This document shows positions 1 to 8,601 of a DNA stretch of 64,000 nt, piece after piece; positions within the stretch are counted from its first letter, which is position 1; every line of letters begins with the position of its first letter. The notes under the pieces were generated by a model. It had not been told where the DNA came from. It was given only the letters and a program-made list of their open reading frames with translations, and searched no databases. Source of the DNA: Sphingomonas naasensis (GTDB lineage Bacteria > Pseudomonadota > Alphaproteobacteria > Sphingomonadales > Sphingomonadaceae); NCBI RefSeq assembly GCF_004792695.1, contig NZ_SRXU01000005.1, positions 124,001 to 188,000 of the forward strand, in the 5' to 3' direction. Both the position numbers and the translations under genes were made by a program.

Positions 1-1230
1 GTCGGCTCGATCGCCGGCGCGCTCCCTGCCGCCAAGTCGCTCTTTTACCGCTGGTTCCGTGGCAGCGAAGTGACCCCGCGCCCCGAGGAGCCCCGCATCC
101 TCGCCTTCTCGCGGCTGATCGCCAATCCGGGCCAGTGCGAGTCGGTTGCGATCGACCCCGAGCGCGACGTCGCGCTCATCCAATATACCGGCGGCACCAC
201 CGGAACGCCCAAGGGCGCGGTGCTCACCCACCAGAATCTGTCGGCCAATGCCCGCCAGGTCGCGCAGCTCGATCCCGACATGGGCAAGACGCAGGACAGC
301 ATTCTCGGCGTCCTCCCCTTCTTCCATGTCTTCGCCAATACCTGCGTACTCAACCGCACCGTGCTCACCGGCGGCGAGATCGTCATGCTGCCGCGCTTCA
401 ACGCCAAGCAGGCGCTCGCCGAGCTCCGCCGCACCCGGCCCCGCTCGCTCCCCGGCGTGCCGACCATGTATCAGGCGCTGCTCGATGCGCCGGGCATGAA
501 GCCATCCGACTTCAGCTCGCTCAAATTCTGCATCTCGGGCGGCGCCCCGCTCCCTGCCCAGCTCAAGGAGGAATGGGAGCGCATCACCGGCGCGCGGGTG
601 ATCGAAGGCTATGGCCTGTCCGAAAGCTCGGGCGTGGTCTCGACCAACCCCTATGACGGCCTCAACAAGCCCGGCACGATCGGCCAGCCGCTCGCCGCCA
701 CCCGGGTTCGCCTCGTCGACAAGGAAGACCCGACACGCGCCCCGCCCCAGGGCGAGCCGGGCGAGATCGTCGTCTCGGGCCCGCAGATCATGCAGGGCTA
801 TTGGAACCGTCCCGATGCCGACGCGGAGGTGTTCGTCGATGACCACTGGTTGCGCACCGGCGATGTCGGCCTGATCGACGAGGACGGCTATATCCGCATC
901 GTCGACCGGTTGAAGGACATGATCGCGGTCGGCGGCTTCAAGGTCTTTCCGAGCCAGATAGAGGCAGTGCTGTATCGTCACCCGGCGGTGAAGGAGGCCC
1001 TCGTGCTCGGCCTCCCCGACGCCTATCATGGCGAGCTGCCCCACGCCTATGTGGTGCTCGACGAGGACGTCGAACCGGTCTCGGGCCCCGAGCTCTGCAT
1101 TTGGCTCAACGGCCAGCTCGGCAAGCACGAGCGTGTCTCCGAGGTCGTCATCCGCGATAGCCTCCCCAAGACGATGATCGGCAAGCTCAGCCGCAAGGAT
1201 CTGCTGGCGGAGGTGCGCGGCGAGGCCTAG
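1..1230 (+). CDS. Long-chain acyl-CoA ligase (AMP-binding), 5' truncated by window edge
   Basis: The open frame runs in from base 1 without a start, so about the first 140-150 residues of a roughly 550-residue enzyme are missing. The family activates fatty acids with ATP to acyl-adenylates and then to acyl-CoA in the cytoplasm. Visible motifs are the P-loop YTGGTTGTPKG (near base 184), the GYGLSES adenylate motif (near base 608), the WLRTGDVG hinge region, and the C-terminal PKTMIGKLSRK stretch holding the catalytic lysine. This order matches FadD-type ligases. A GTG at base 70 could be mistaken for a start, but the frame continues upstream with sensible coding sequence. A related aryl- or medium-chain ligase is possible because chain length cannot be read from motifs. 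Confidence 0.9.
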   Translation, partial: VGSIAGALPAAKSLFYRWFRGSEVTPRPEEPRILAFSRLIANPGQCESVAIDPERDVALIQYTGGTTGTPKGAVLTHQNLSANARQVAQLDPDMGKTQDSILGVLPFFHVFANTCVLNRTVLTGGEIVMLPRFNAKQALAELRRTRPRSLPGVPTMYQALLDAPGMKPSDFSSLKFCISGGAPLPAQLKEEWERITGARVIEGYGLSESSGVVSTNPYDGLNKPGTIGQPLAATRVRLVDKEDPTRAPPQGEPGEIVVSGPQIMQGYWNRPDADAEVFVDDHWLRTGDVGLIDEDGYIRIVDRLKDMIAVGGFKVFPSQIEAVLYRHPAVKEALVLGLPDAYHGELPHAYVVLDEDVEPVSGPELCIWLNGQLGKHERVSEVVIRDSLPKTMIGKLSRKDLLAEVRGEA

Positions 1231-1253
1231 TCTGGCGCGATCAGGAGGTGCCC

Positions 1254-1625
1254 ATGCCCGTGCGTCTCGCTTTGCCTGTCCTGGCCTTGCTCACCGCCTC
1301 GGCGGCGCCCGCCCCGCAGCGTATCGACGTGGCGCTGTCCAACTTCCGGTTCACGCCCGCGACGATCGAGCTCACCCATGGCCGGCCCTACATCCTGCAC
1401 CTGTCGAGCAAGGGCGGCCACAGCTTCGCCGCGAAGGCATTCTTCGCCGCGGCGGTGATCCCCGCCGCGGATCGCGCCCGGATCAAAGACGGCAAGATCG
1501 AGCTGGCGGGCGGCGACAGCGTCGAGATCCACATCACCGCGCCGACAGCGGGCAGCTACCCGATCAAATGCACCCATTTCCTCCATGCCGGCTTCGGCAT
1601 GACGGGAAAGTTCGTGGTAGGGTGA
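1254..1625 (+). CDS. Secreted cupredoxin-like small protein
   Basis: A protein of about 123 residues with an N-terminal signal peptide (hydrophobic LALPVLALLTASAAPA). The rest resembles a single cupredoxin fold: a histidine in SKGGHSF and a C-terminal CTHFLHAGFGM segment with Cys-X4-His-X4-Met spacing, the usual His/Cys/His/Met type I copper site. That suggests a periplasmic copper-binding or electron-transfer protein. The ATG at 1254 is chosen because AGGAGG (1243-1248) sits five bases upstream; the GTG at 1248 overlaps that ribosome binding site and is unlikely. It starts 23 bases after the acyl-CoA ligase stop and may be cotranscribed. The copper role is inferred; the domain could have lost metal binding. 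Confidence 0.75.
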   Translation: MPVRLALPVLALLTASAAPAPQRIDVALSNFRFTPATIELTHGRPYILHLSSKGGHSFAAKAFFAAAVIPAADRARIKDGKIELAGGDSVEIHITAPTAGSYPIKCTHFLHAGFGMTGKFVVG

Positions 1626-1642
1626 TCCGCGCCGGCGACACG

Positions 1643-2476
1643 CTAGGCCGGCCGGCTCTCGTCGCGATCCTCGAGCCGGAAATGAAACAGCCGGCTGGGG
1701 CCATCTTCGGGGACGACATATAGGTCGCGGCCCTCGATCGCCATTCCTTCGCCGGTATAGGGTCCGCCGCGGCCGAAAGGTCTTACGGGCCCGCTCGCGC
1801 CCGCACGCAAGGTCCGTTTGGTCTTCATCGAGGGCCAATCGATCCAGTCCACCGCGCCGCTCCACAAGGTCAGCGATCCGCCCGCGACGAGCTGGCCGTC
1901 GACGAACTTCATGTCCTGGTAGCGCGTGGGCGAAGGGTTCGGCACGATCCGCGCCGGCGCATCTTCGCCCAGATCGAAGATGTAGAGCAGTTCGCTGTTC
2001 CAATTGCCCGCCACGAGGTGGCGGCCAGAGGCCGCCACGCAGCCCAGATGGTCCGCCACCGGGATTTTGCGGCGTATCGCGAGGCTATCGGCATCGACTT
2101 CGACGAGCATCGCCGAACTATTCGGGCGCAATTCCGCCACCGGCACCCAGATCGAACGCCCGGAAAGCGATATCCCACCCGGATGATATCGCGCCCCGTC
2201 CGTCAGTTCCAATCGCCGCAGGAACTTGCCCGTGCGCCGGTCGAACTCGTGGATATAGCCCTTCCGAAGATTCTGATCGACGGACGTCACCCAGATGCGC
2301 CGGCTATCGAGTTCGAGACCCTGGACGTGAAACAACTCGCCCTTGAGGTCGATCGTGCCCAGCAGGCGCGCATGCTCGATCGCGCCATCGAACTGATCCG
2401 GCGCGGCGGCCACCGACAGGCACGACAGCACCAGCAAAAGTCCGGTCAAACCGGATCGCACGGTCTTGCGGATCAT
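1643..2476 (-). CDS. Secreted beta-propeller-like protein, DUF6454-like
   Basis: 277 residues with a signal peptide (GLLLVLSCLSVAAA) followed by repeated short beta-rich units such as RRIWVTSVDQ, GRSIWVPVAE, GRHLVAGNWN and GQLVAGGSL. This is typical of a periplasmic or secreted beta-propeller. The RYHPGGIS and RYQDMKFVDG stretches recall the uncharacterised DUF6454 family, an assignment from memory that needs a profile search. No catalytic motif is evident and function is unknown. It is convergent with the cupredoxin-like gene (17 bases between stops) and stands alone on its strand, about 146 bases downstream of the dehydrogenase gene stop. Confidence 0.7.
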   Translation of the reverse strand: MIRKTVRSGLTGLLLVLSCLSVAAAPDQFDGAIEHARLLGTIDLKGELFHVQGLELDSRRIWVTSVDQNLRKGYIHEFDRRTGKFLRRLELTDGARYHPGGISLSGRSIWVPVAELRPNSSAMLVEVDADSLAIRRKIPVADHLGCVAASGRHLVAGNWNSELLYIFDLGEDAPARIVPNPSPTRYQDMKFVDGQLVAGGSLTLWSGAVDWIDWPSMKTKRTLRAGASGPVRPFGRGGPYTGEGMAIEGRDLYVVPEDGPSRLFHFRLEDRDESRPA

Positions 2477-2621
2477 GTGACTTGGCCCCGGACTTTGCGT
2501 GTCCGGGCCCCATCGCAGACTTGTGTGTCAGAAAAGCTTCGCTCCCGGCCGAGCGGCCGATCGAGAGCCGCCATCCGTCAGGTCGAACCGTCGGTTCTCC
2601 GTACGCGGCGCAGAAGCAAGC

Positions 2622-4004
2622 CTAGTCCCCCGCCTGCGCGCCCTTGCCGTACATCACCGCCTTCAAATTCATGAACTCGTGCATCCCCCACGGGCCCAGC
2701 TCGCGGCCATGCCCCGACAGCTTCACCCCGCCGAACGGCGCCGCCGGGGTCGAGGCGAGCAGCGCATTCACCGCGGTCATTCCCGCCTCGATATCGCGCG
2801 CGAACCGCTCGATCTCGGCTTCGTCCTGCGTCCACACCGCCGAGCCGAGCCCATAGGGCACGTCGTTGGCCAGCGCGATCGCCGCCTCGATGTCCGCGGC
2901 CTTGTAGACCGCCGCGACCGGTCCGAAGATTTCCTCCTTGGCGACATCGCTCTCGGGATCGAGCCCGACCAGCACCCCCGGCGTCATCCACGCGCCCTCG
3001 CGCTCGATCTTCTCCGCGCCGAACAGCAATTCGGCCCCCGCAGCCTTGGCACGCTCGACCTGCTCGAGCACGGTATCGCGCTGCTGGACGCTCGAAAGCG
3101 GCCCCATCCCGGTGTCGGCCGCCATCGGATCGCCGATCTTCACGGCCTTCATTCCCGCCGAGAACTTCTCGAGGAACGCGTCATAGACCTCGGCGTGGAC
3201 GATCATTCGCTTGGCGCAGATGCAGCTCTGCCCGGCATTCTGCACGCGTGCGGTCACCGCGGTCTTCGCTGCCTCGTCGAGATCGGCCGAGGGCATCACG
3301 ATCAGCGGGTCCGAGCCGCCCAGTTCGAGCACCACTTTCTTGAGCGCCTTGCCCGCCGCCTGCGCCACCTTGGCGCCCGCGCCTTCGCTTCCGGTCAGCG
3401 TCACCGCCACGACCCGCTTGTCGGCGATGATGTCCGAGACCTTGTCGGACTTGATCGCGAGATTCTGGAACAGTCCGTCGGGCGCTCCGGCCGCGCTCGC
3501 CAGTTGCTGCATCAGCGCGGCGCAGCCCTGCACGCTCGATGCGTGCTTCAGCAGCGCGACATTGCCCGCCATGATCGTCGGCGCGAGGAAGCGCACGACC
3601 TGCCAATAGGGGAAGTTCCACGGCATCACCGCGAGCACGGGGCCCATCGGCAGCCAGCGCGCCACGGCCCGCCCGCCCGGGGTCTGCACTTCGCTGGGTT
3701 CGAGATAGGACGGGCCATGCTCGGCATAATGACGGAAGCCCGAAATGCATTTCTCGACTTCGGCGATCGCGCTGGCGAGCGTCTTGCCCATCTCGCGCAC
3801 CGCGGTCTCGGCGAGATGCTGCTTGTTGGCTTCCCATTGATCGGCGATCGCGCCGAGCAACTGCGTCCGCTGCTCGGGCGCCGAGTTGCGCCATGCCGAG
3901 AACGCAGTCTGCGCGCGGCCCAGCGCCAGCTCGATCCCGTCGGCGTCGAGTTCCTTGATGCCCTCGCCGGCCTCGCCGGTCGCAGGATTGATGCTGGTGA
4001 ACAT
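2622..4004 (-). CDS. NAD(P)-dependent succinate-semialdehyde dehydrogenase family protein
   Basis: 460 residues, the length of the short SSADH branch (GabD1/Sad type) of the aldehyde dehydrogenase superfamily, which oxidises succinic semialdehyde to succinate. The catalytic pair is present: Glu227 in VLELGG and Cys261 in GQSCICAKR. The cofactor-site segment VMPWNFPYWQ is intact. The reading frame is open far upstream, but ATG at 4004 is chosen because MFTSINPATGE is the family N-terminus and a GAGGGAG ribosome binding site lies just upstream. It is transcribed divergently from xseB. Substrate preference (succinic semialdehyde versus other short aldehydes) is inferred from length and motif similarity. 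Confidence 0.88.
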   Translation of the reverse strand: MFTSINPATGEAGEGIKELDADGIELALGRAQTAFSAWRNSAPEQRTQLLGAIADQWEANKQHLAETAVREMGKTLASAIAEVEKCISGFRHYAEHGPSYLEPSEVQTPGGRAVARWLPMGPVLAVMPWNFPYWQVVRFLAPTIMAGNVALLKHASSVQGCAALMQQLASAAGAPDGLFQNLAIKSDKVSDIIADKRVVAVTLTGSEGAGAKVAQAAGKALKKVVLELGGSDPLIVMPSADLDEAAKTAVTARVQNAGQSCICAKRMIVHAEVYDAFLEKFSAGMKAVKIGDPMAADTGMGPLSSVQQRDTVLEQVERAKAAGAELLFGAEKIEREGAWMTPGVLVGLDPESDVAKEEIFGPVAAVYKAADIEAAIALANDVPYGLGSAVWTQDEAEIERFARDIEAGMTAVNALLASTPAAPFGGVKLSGHGRELGPWGMHEFMNLKAVMYGKGAQAGD

Positions 4005-4154
4005 GGGCGCGCTCCCTCGAATATCGCCGCCCAAACATGTGGTGTGCGCCGACGGTTGCAACCCAAATCCCGCCCGAGGCCAGCGCGGCGCGGATTTGGC
4101 AGCTGCGTCCAGCGCTGTTGCAATCCCCCGCCGCCCTGCCGCATAGCGGTCGCC

Positions 4155-4400
4155 ATGGCAGACGAAGCGCAGATCACCGACCTCTCGTTCGAGGAGGCCC
4201 TTCGCGAGCTCGAGCGCATCGTCACGCGGCTCGAGAGCGGCGATGCGCAGCTCCAGGAGGCGATCGACCTGTACGAGCGCGGCGACCAGCTCCGCCGCCA
4301 GTGCGCCGCCCGGCTCGATGCCGCGCAGGCGCGCATCGAGGCGATCCGCACCGACGCGCAGGGCCGGCCCGCCGGCACCGCCCCCTTCGCCGCCGGCTGA
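4155..4400 (+). CDS. xseB: Exodeoxyribonuclease VII small subunit
   Basis: 81 residues, the expected size for XseB, which pairs with XseA to degrade single-stranded DNA into oligonucleotides. The sequence shows the family's helical hairpin pattern: LSFEEALRELERIVTRLESG followed by LQEAIDLYERGDQL and an RLDAAQARIE coiled-coil segment. The gene sits directly before ispA with only four bases between stop and the proposed ispA start, the widespread xseB-ispA arrangement. It is divergent from the semialdehyde dehydrogenase gene; the 150-base gap should hold both promoters. No xseA is in the window. Confidence 0.95.
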   Translation: MADEAQITDLSFEEALRELERIVTRLESGDAQLQEAIDLYERGDQLRRQCAARLDAAQARIEAIRTDAQGRPAGTAPFAAG

Positions 4401-4404
4401 CCGG

Positions 4405-5313
4405 GTGGCGAGCGTGGCCGATGCGTCTCTCGCGCTCCAGTCGGCGCTTCGGCAGGTCTCCACCGAGATCGATCGTCAGTTCGATCTGCTGCTCGCGATT
4501 CCCGATGATCCGCGCAAAGGGCTGTATCGCGCGATGCGGCACGCCGCTATCGGCGGCGGCAAGCGACTGCGGCCCTTGCTCGTGTTCGGCACCGCGCGGC
4601 TGTTCGGCGTCGATCGCCACGCCATCGCCCGCGTCGCCACCGCGCTCGAATGCATCCATGTCTATTCGCTGATCCACGACGATCTCCCGGCGATGGACGA
4701 TGACGACATGCGCCGCGGCAAGCCGACGGTCCACAAGGCGTTCGACGAGGCCACGGCGATCCTCGCCGGCGATTGCCTGCACGCGCTCGCCTTCGAGATC
4801 CTCGCCGACGAGGCGACTCATCCCGATCCCTTCGTCCGCATCGAGCTGGTCGGCGCGCTCGCCCATGCCTCAGGGCCCTCGGGCATGGCCGGCGGCCAGA
4901 TGATGGACCTCGAGGCCGAGAAGGCGAGCTTCGACTTGCCCACCGTCACCCGGCTCCAGGCGATGAAGACCGGCGCGCTGATCAGCTGCGCGGTCGAGAG
5001 CGGCGCGATCCTCGGCCGCGTCTCGCCCGAGGGGCGCACCGGGCTGCGCGGCTATGCGCGCGATGTCGGTCTCGCCTTCCAGATCGCCGACGACATTCTC
5101 GATGCCGAGGGCGACGAGGCGCTTGCCGGCAAGAAGCTCCGCAAGGACGATCAGGCGGGCAAGGAGACCTTTCTCACGCTGCTCGGGCTCGATCGTGCCC
5201 GTGAACAGGCGCGCCTGCTCGTCGATCAGGCGATCGCGCACCTCAAGCCCTTCGGCCCCGAGGCCGATCTGCTCCGCGACATTGCCCGCTACACGCTCGA
5301 ACGCGATCGGTGA
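4405..5313 (+). CDS. ispA: Polyprenyl (farnesyl/geranyl) diphosphate synthase
   Basis: 302 residues. It condenses isopentenyl diphosphate with allylic diphosphates to make farnesyl diphosphate for quinones, carotenoids and undecaprenyl carrier. Both Asp-rich motifs are present: HDDLPAMDDDD (residues 91-101) and FQIADDILD (residues 225-233), with GGGKRLRP upstream for diphosphate binding. GTG at 4405 is chosen because upstream codons belong to the xseB region in another frame; GTG at 4414 is an alternative. Translation is probably coupled to xseB. The following small gene begins inside the ispA stop (GTGA overlap at 5310). No dxs is nearby. Confidence 0.93.
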   Translation: MASVADASLALQSALRQVSTEIDRQFDLLLAIPDDPRKGLYRAMRHAAIGGGKRLRPLLVFGTARLFGVDRHAIARVATALECIHVYSLIHDDLPAMDDDDMRRGKPTVHKAFDEATAILAGDCLHALAFEILADEATHPDPFVRIELVGALAHASGPSGMAGGQMMDLEAEKASFDLPTVTRLQAMKTGALISCAVESGAILGRVSPEGRTGLRGYARDVGLAFQIADDILDAEGDEALAGKKLRKDDQAGKETFLTLLGLDRAREQARLLVDQAIAHLKPFGPEADLLRDIARYTLERDR

Positions 5314-5699
5314 GACGGCTGGCCGCAGCCATCGGGATCGTGCTGCTCCTGCTGGTGGGTGGGGCGCTCGGCTACGATGGCTACCGCAAGTCGTCGCCTG
5401 CGTTGCTGGCGCGCGCGAAGGCGCATGCGATGATGCCGTCGTGCCCGGGCGCGCAGGCCCGCTGGCTTCACGAACGGGAGGGCGGCGTCGACGTAATCCA
5501 ATGGGCGGAGATCCGCGCTGACAACGCGCGCATGACGGCATGGGCAGCCGCGCTCGGACGCGCGAACAGCGGCTTTGATTGCGACACGCAGCAGGGACAT
5601 CTCAGTTGCTCGAACATCGCCCACCATCGCGCACCTCCAGCGTGGGGGGCCGCCGTCGATTTCCTGCCCGATCGGGCGCAATTGACTCTTTGGAGTTGA
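5310..5699 (+). CDS. Small membrane-anchored or secreted protein of unknown function
   Basis: 129 residues. An N-terminal hydrophobic segment (AAAIGIVLLLLVGGALG) is a signal anchor or signal peptide; the remainder is soluble with Cys residues in MPSCPGAQ, GFDCDTQ and LSCSNI that could form disulfides in the periplasm. I do not recognise the family. The GTG start overlaps the ispA stop by four bases (GTGA), and coaD begins four bases after its stop, so it is embedded in a tight operon and is probably a real translated gene. Nothing in the context indicates its function. Confidence 0.65.
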   Translation: MRRLAAAIGIVLLLLVGGALGYDGYRKSSPALLARAKAHAMMPSCPGAQARWLHEREGGVDVIQWAEIRADNARMTAWAAALGRANSGFDCDTQQGHLSCSNIAHHRAPPAWGAAVDFLPDRAQLTLWS

Positions 5700-5703
5700 A
5701 CCG

Positions 5704-6210
5704 ATGACCATCCGCACCGGCGTCTATCCCGGCACCTTCGATCCGGTCACTCGCGGCCATATGGACATCATCCGGCGCGGCGCGAAGCTGGTCGACCGGC
5801 TGGTGATCGGCGTGACGACCAATCCCTCCAAATCGCCGATGTTCTCGGTCGAGGAGCGGATGGAGATGGTCAAGCGCGAGACCGCGGGGATCGACGGCGA
5901 GATCCATGTCGTCAGCTTCGATTCGCTGCTGATGGACTTTGCCGAGCGCGAAGGCGCCAGCGTCATCGTCCGCGGCCTGCGCGCGGTGGCCGACTTCGAA
6001 TATGAGTATCAGATGGCGGGGATGAACCAGCAGATCAACGACAGGATCGAGACGGTCTTCCTGATGGCCGATGTCTCGCTCCAGCCGATCGCCAGCCGCC
6101 TCGTCAAGGAGATCGCTCTCTATGGCGGCGCGATCCGCAAGTTCGTCAGCCCCGCGGTCGAGGCCGATGTCGCGCGCCGGGTCGGCGAACTCGGCCGCAA
6201 GGGCAGCTGA
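5704..6210 (+). CDS. coaD: Phosphopantetheine adenylyltransferase
   Basis: 168 residues, the standard length. CoaD transfers AMP from ATP to 4'-phosphopantetheine to make dephospho-CoA, the penultimate step of coenzyme A synthesis. The nucleotidyltransferase signature is clear: PGTFDPVTRGH (Thr16-X-Gly-His19, the T/HxGH motif), and the VRGLRAVADFEYE segment lines the substrate pocket. The C-terminal region SLQPIASRLVKEIA corresponds to the second nucleotide-binding motif in a variant form of ISSTxVR. It lies four bases after the preceding gene and is likely cotranscribed from xseB onward. Confidence 0.96.
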   Translation: MTIRTGVYPGTFDPVTRGHMDIIRRGAKLVDRLVIGVTTNPSKSPMFSVEERMEMVKRETAGIDGEIHVVSFDSLLMDFAEREGASVIVRGLRAVADFEYEYQMAGMNQQINDRIETVFLMADVSLQPIASRLVKEIALYGGAIRKFVSPAVEADVARRVGELGRKGS

Positions 6211-6281
6211 GACGCGGCCTTTCCGCCGCCACAGAGTTGCTCTAGACCCTTGCCCGATAAGAATTCCGAGTGGGGAAGTTG

Positions 6282-6977
6282 ATGCGTTTCGTTGCCGCCC
6301 TGGCCGCTGGTGCCGCCTTGTTGTTCGCCGTGCCCGCCGCCGCGCAAAAGGGTCCGCCGTCCAAGCCCGAAGTCGAAACGCTCAAGGGCGTCAGCTCGGA
6401 TCTCAATCACGGCGTCACCACGGCGCTGCCGCCCGATCCCGAGAACACCTGGGTCCTCGATCTCTCGAGCGGCGGCCGCGTCGCGATCCGGCTGCGCCCC
6501 GACGTCGCGCCGAAGATGGTGACGCAGGTCAAGACGCTCACCCGTCGTAAATTCTACGACGGCATCGTCTTCCACCGCGTGATCGACGCGCCCGAGAACA
6601 TGGCGCAGGGCGGCGACCCGACCGGCACCGGCAGCGGCGAGTCCGATCTTCCCGACGTGCCCGCCGAGTTCAACAATCTGCCCCATGTCCGCGGCGCCGT
6701 TTCGGCCGCGCGCACGCAGGACGTGAACAGCGCCAACAGCCAGTTCTTCATCATGTTCGGGCCGCGCCTTGGCTTCGATCATGACTATACCGTGTTCGGC
6801 CGCGTGGTCGAAGGCATGCAGTGGGTGGACAAGATCGAGCGCGGCGAGCCGCCTGCGAACCCGACCCGAATCCTCCACGCCTATATCGCCGCCGACAATC
6901 CGCCGCCCTATCAGGCCGCGCCCGCCGCCGCGCCGGCGCTGCCGGAGGGCGAGACCAAGGTCACGCTGCCCCAATAA
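6282..6977 (+). CDS. Secreted cyclophilin-type peptidyl-prolyl isomerase
   Basis: 231 residues with a signal peptide ending near AVPAAAQ, so a periplasmic prolyl isomerase. Cyclophilin-domain landmarks are FYDGIVFHRVI, MAQGGDPTGTGSG, NSANSQFFIMFG and DYTVFGRVVEGM in the correct order, covering the catalytic Arg and the Phe/Gln pocket. ATG at 6282 is preferred to the GTG at 6270 because a GGGGAAG ribosome binding site lies between them and MRFVAALAAG makes a normal signal sequence. queA begins immediately after its stop codon. The alanine/proline-rich C-terminal tail (AAPAAAPALPEG) is beyond the conserved domain. Confidence 0.93.
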   Translation: MRFVAALAAGAALLFAVPAAAQKGPPSKPEVETLKGVSSDLNHGVTTALPPDPENTWVLDLSSGGRVAIRLRPDVAPKMVTQVKTLTRRKFYDGIVFHRVIDAPENMAQGGDPTGTGSGESDLPDVPAEFNNLPHVRGAVSAARTQDVNSANSQFFIMFGPRLGFDHDYTVFGRVVEGMQWVDKIERGEPPANPTRILHAYIAADNPPPYQAAPAAAPALPEGETKVTLPQ

Positions 6978-8036
6978 GTGAAGGTCGAGCTTTTCGATTT
7001 CGAGCTGCCGAACGAGCGGATCGCGCTTCGTCCGGCGAGCCCGCGCGACTCCGCCCGGCTGCTCGTGCTCGAGGGCGCGGCGGAGACGCGTGACGCCTGC
7101 GTCGGCGATTTGCCGTCGTTCCTGCGCAAGGGCGATCTGCTCGTCTTCAACGACACCCGCGTCATCCCCGCCCAGCTCGAGGGCAGGCGCGCCGCGCGCG
7201 ACGACGACGCGGCGGGCGGCTCTGGGGCGAGCATCGGCGCGACGCTCCACAAGCGCGAAGGGCCGCGGCGCTGGCGCGCCTTCATCCGCAACGCCAAGCG
7301 GCTGCGCGAAGGCGACAGCATCGATTTCGGCGCGGACGTCACCGCGCTGGCTTCGGATCGCGCCGAAGATGGCAGCTTCGCGCTCGATTTCGCCGGCGAC
7401 GAGCCGGTCGAGTTGCTGCTCGAACGGTGCGGCCACATGCCGCTGCCGCCCTATATCGCCTCGAAGCGCCCCACCGATGCGCGCGACGCCGACGACTATC
7501 AGACGATGTTCGCCAGTGAACCGGGCGCGGTCGCGGCGCCGACCGCCGCGCTCCATTTCACTCCGGCGCTCCTCGCGTCGCTCGACGCCGCGGGCATCGG
7601 CCACACCACGCTCACCCTGCACGTCGGTGCCGGTACCTTCCTCCCGGTCAAGGCCGACGACACCGACGCGCACCGGATGCACGCCGAATGGGGCCGGATC
7701 GATTCGGCGACCGCCGAGCGGCTCAATGCGGTGCGCGCTGCGGGCGGGCGGGTGATCGCGGTGGGCACGACAAGTTTGCGCCTGATCGAAAGCGCCGCGG
7801 ACGCGGACGGCTCGATTGCGCCGTTCGAAGGCGATACCGCGATCTTCATCACCCCCGGTTACCGCTTCAAGGGTATCGACGGGCTGGTCACCAACTTCCA
7901 TCTGCCGCGCTCGACGCTGTTCATGCTGGTATCGGCGCTGATGGGGCTCGAGCGGATGCAGGCGGCCTATGCGCATGCCATTGCCAGCGGCTACCGCTTC
8001 TATAGCTATGGCGATGCCAGCCTGTTGCTGCCCTGA
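6978..8036 (+). CDS. queA: S-adenosylmethionine:tRNA ribosyltransferase-isomerase
   Basis: 352 residues, normal for QueA. It transfers and isomerises the ribose of SAM onto 7-aminomethyl-7-deazaguanine in tRNA to form epoxyqueuosine. Family landmarks include [46 protein letters not shown] and the C-terminal [17 protein letters not shown]. The GTG start directly abuts the TAA of the cyclophilin gene, implying translational coupling. The other queuosine gene, tgt, is about 2.9 kb downstream, separated by four unrelated genes and so presumably a separate transcript. Confidence 0.95.
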   Translation: MKVELFDFELPNERIALRPASPRDSARLLVLEGAAETRDACVGDLPSFLRKGDLLVFNDTRVIPAQLEGRRAARDDDAAGGSGASIGATLHKREGPRRWRAFIRNAKRLREGDSIDFGADVTALASDRAEDGSFALDFAGDEPVELLLERCGHMPLPPYIASKRPTDARDADDYQTMFASEPGAVAAPTAALHFTPALLASLDAAGIGHTTLTLHVGAGTFLPVKADDTDAHRMHAEWGRIDSATAERLNAVRAAGGRVIAVGTTSLRLIESAADADGSIAPFEGDTAIFITPGYRFKGIDGLVTNFHLPRSTLFMLVSALMGLERMQAAYAHAIASGYRFYSYGDASLLLP

Positions 8037-8049
8037 GGTGAGAGAGTCG

Positions 8050-8559
8050 ATGCGCCTGTTCCTGCTGCTCGCAACCTTCGCCGCGTCACCCGCACTCGCG
8101 CAGCAGACCCCGATCCCCCCCGTGGTGCCGGTGCAGCCCGCCCAGCCGGCGGCGACGGTGATGGCCGAACCGGTCGCGATGATGATCGCCGCCTTCGATC
8201 GCGACGGCGATGCGCGGGTGACCCGTGCCGAGTTCGACACCGGGCTGCGCGCCACGTTCGACGCCATCGACACCGGCAAGACCGGCGCGCTCGGCTATAT
8301 CGCCTTCTCCGACTGGTCCGAGCGCTGGCTCGGCGATCGCAACACGCTGCCCAGCCCTTTCGAGACCGACCGCGATGGCGACAACAAGGTCAGCTGGAAC
8401 GAGCTGGCGGCGCGCTTCGACCTCTTCTTCGCCCGGTTCGATACCAACAAGGACGGCGTGCTCGTCCGCAGCGAGTTGCTCACCCTGCGCCCGCAGATGT
8501 TCGACCGCGATCCGCGCCGTCGCGGCCGCAGCGCGCCGCCGCAACCGTCGCGTAATTGA
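8050..8559 (+). CDS. Secreted EF-hand calcium-binding protein
   Basis: 169 residues with a signal peptide (RLFLLLATFAASPALAQ). Three good EF-hand loops are visible: DRDGDARVTRAEF, DRDGDNKVSWNEL and DTNKDGVLVRSEL, plus a degenerate one around DTGKTGALGYIAF. The likely role is periplasmic calcium binding, as sensor or buffer. The start is ATG 8050, which gives a clean signal peptide; the frame is open earlier but overlaps queA. It begins 13 bases after queA and is probably in the same transcript. The C-terminus is Arg/Pro-rich. No enzymatic domain is seen. Confidence 0.85.
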   Translation: MRLFLLLATFAASPALAQQTPIPPVVPVQPAQPAATVMAEPVAMMIAAFDRDGDARVTRAEFDTGLRATFDAIDTGKTGALGYIAFSDWSERWLGDRNTLPSPFETDRDGDNKVSWNELAARFDLFFARFDTNKDGVLVRSELLTLRPQMFDRDPRRRGRSAPPQPSRN

Positions 8560-8601
8560 GGTCCTAGCATCTCATGCGCATGCCCGGCTAAACCAGCTGC
8601 A

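Noticed and set aside
5310..5699. Treating the small gene between ispA and coaD as non-coding
   Set aside because: The GTGA overlap, four-base gap to coaD and signal anchor favour a real gene.
6120..8279. A 719-codon open frame antisense to the cyclophilin and queA genes
   Set aside because: No domain and composition typical of a shadow frame.
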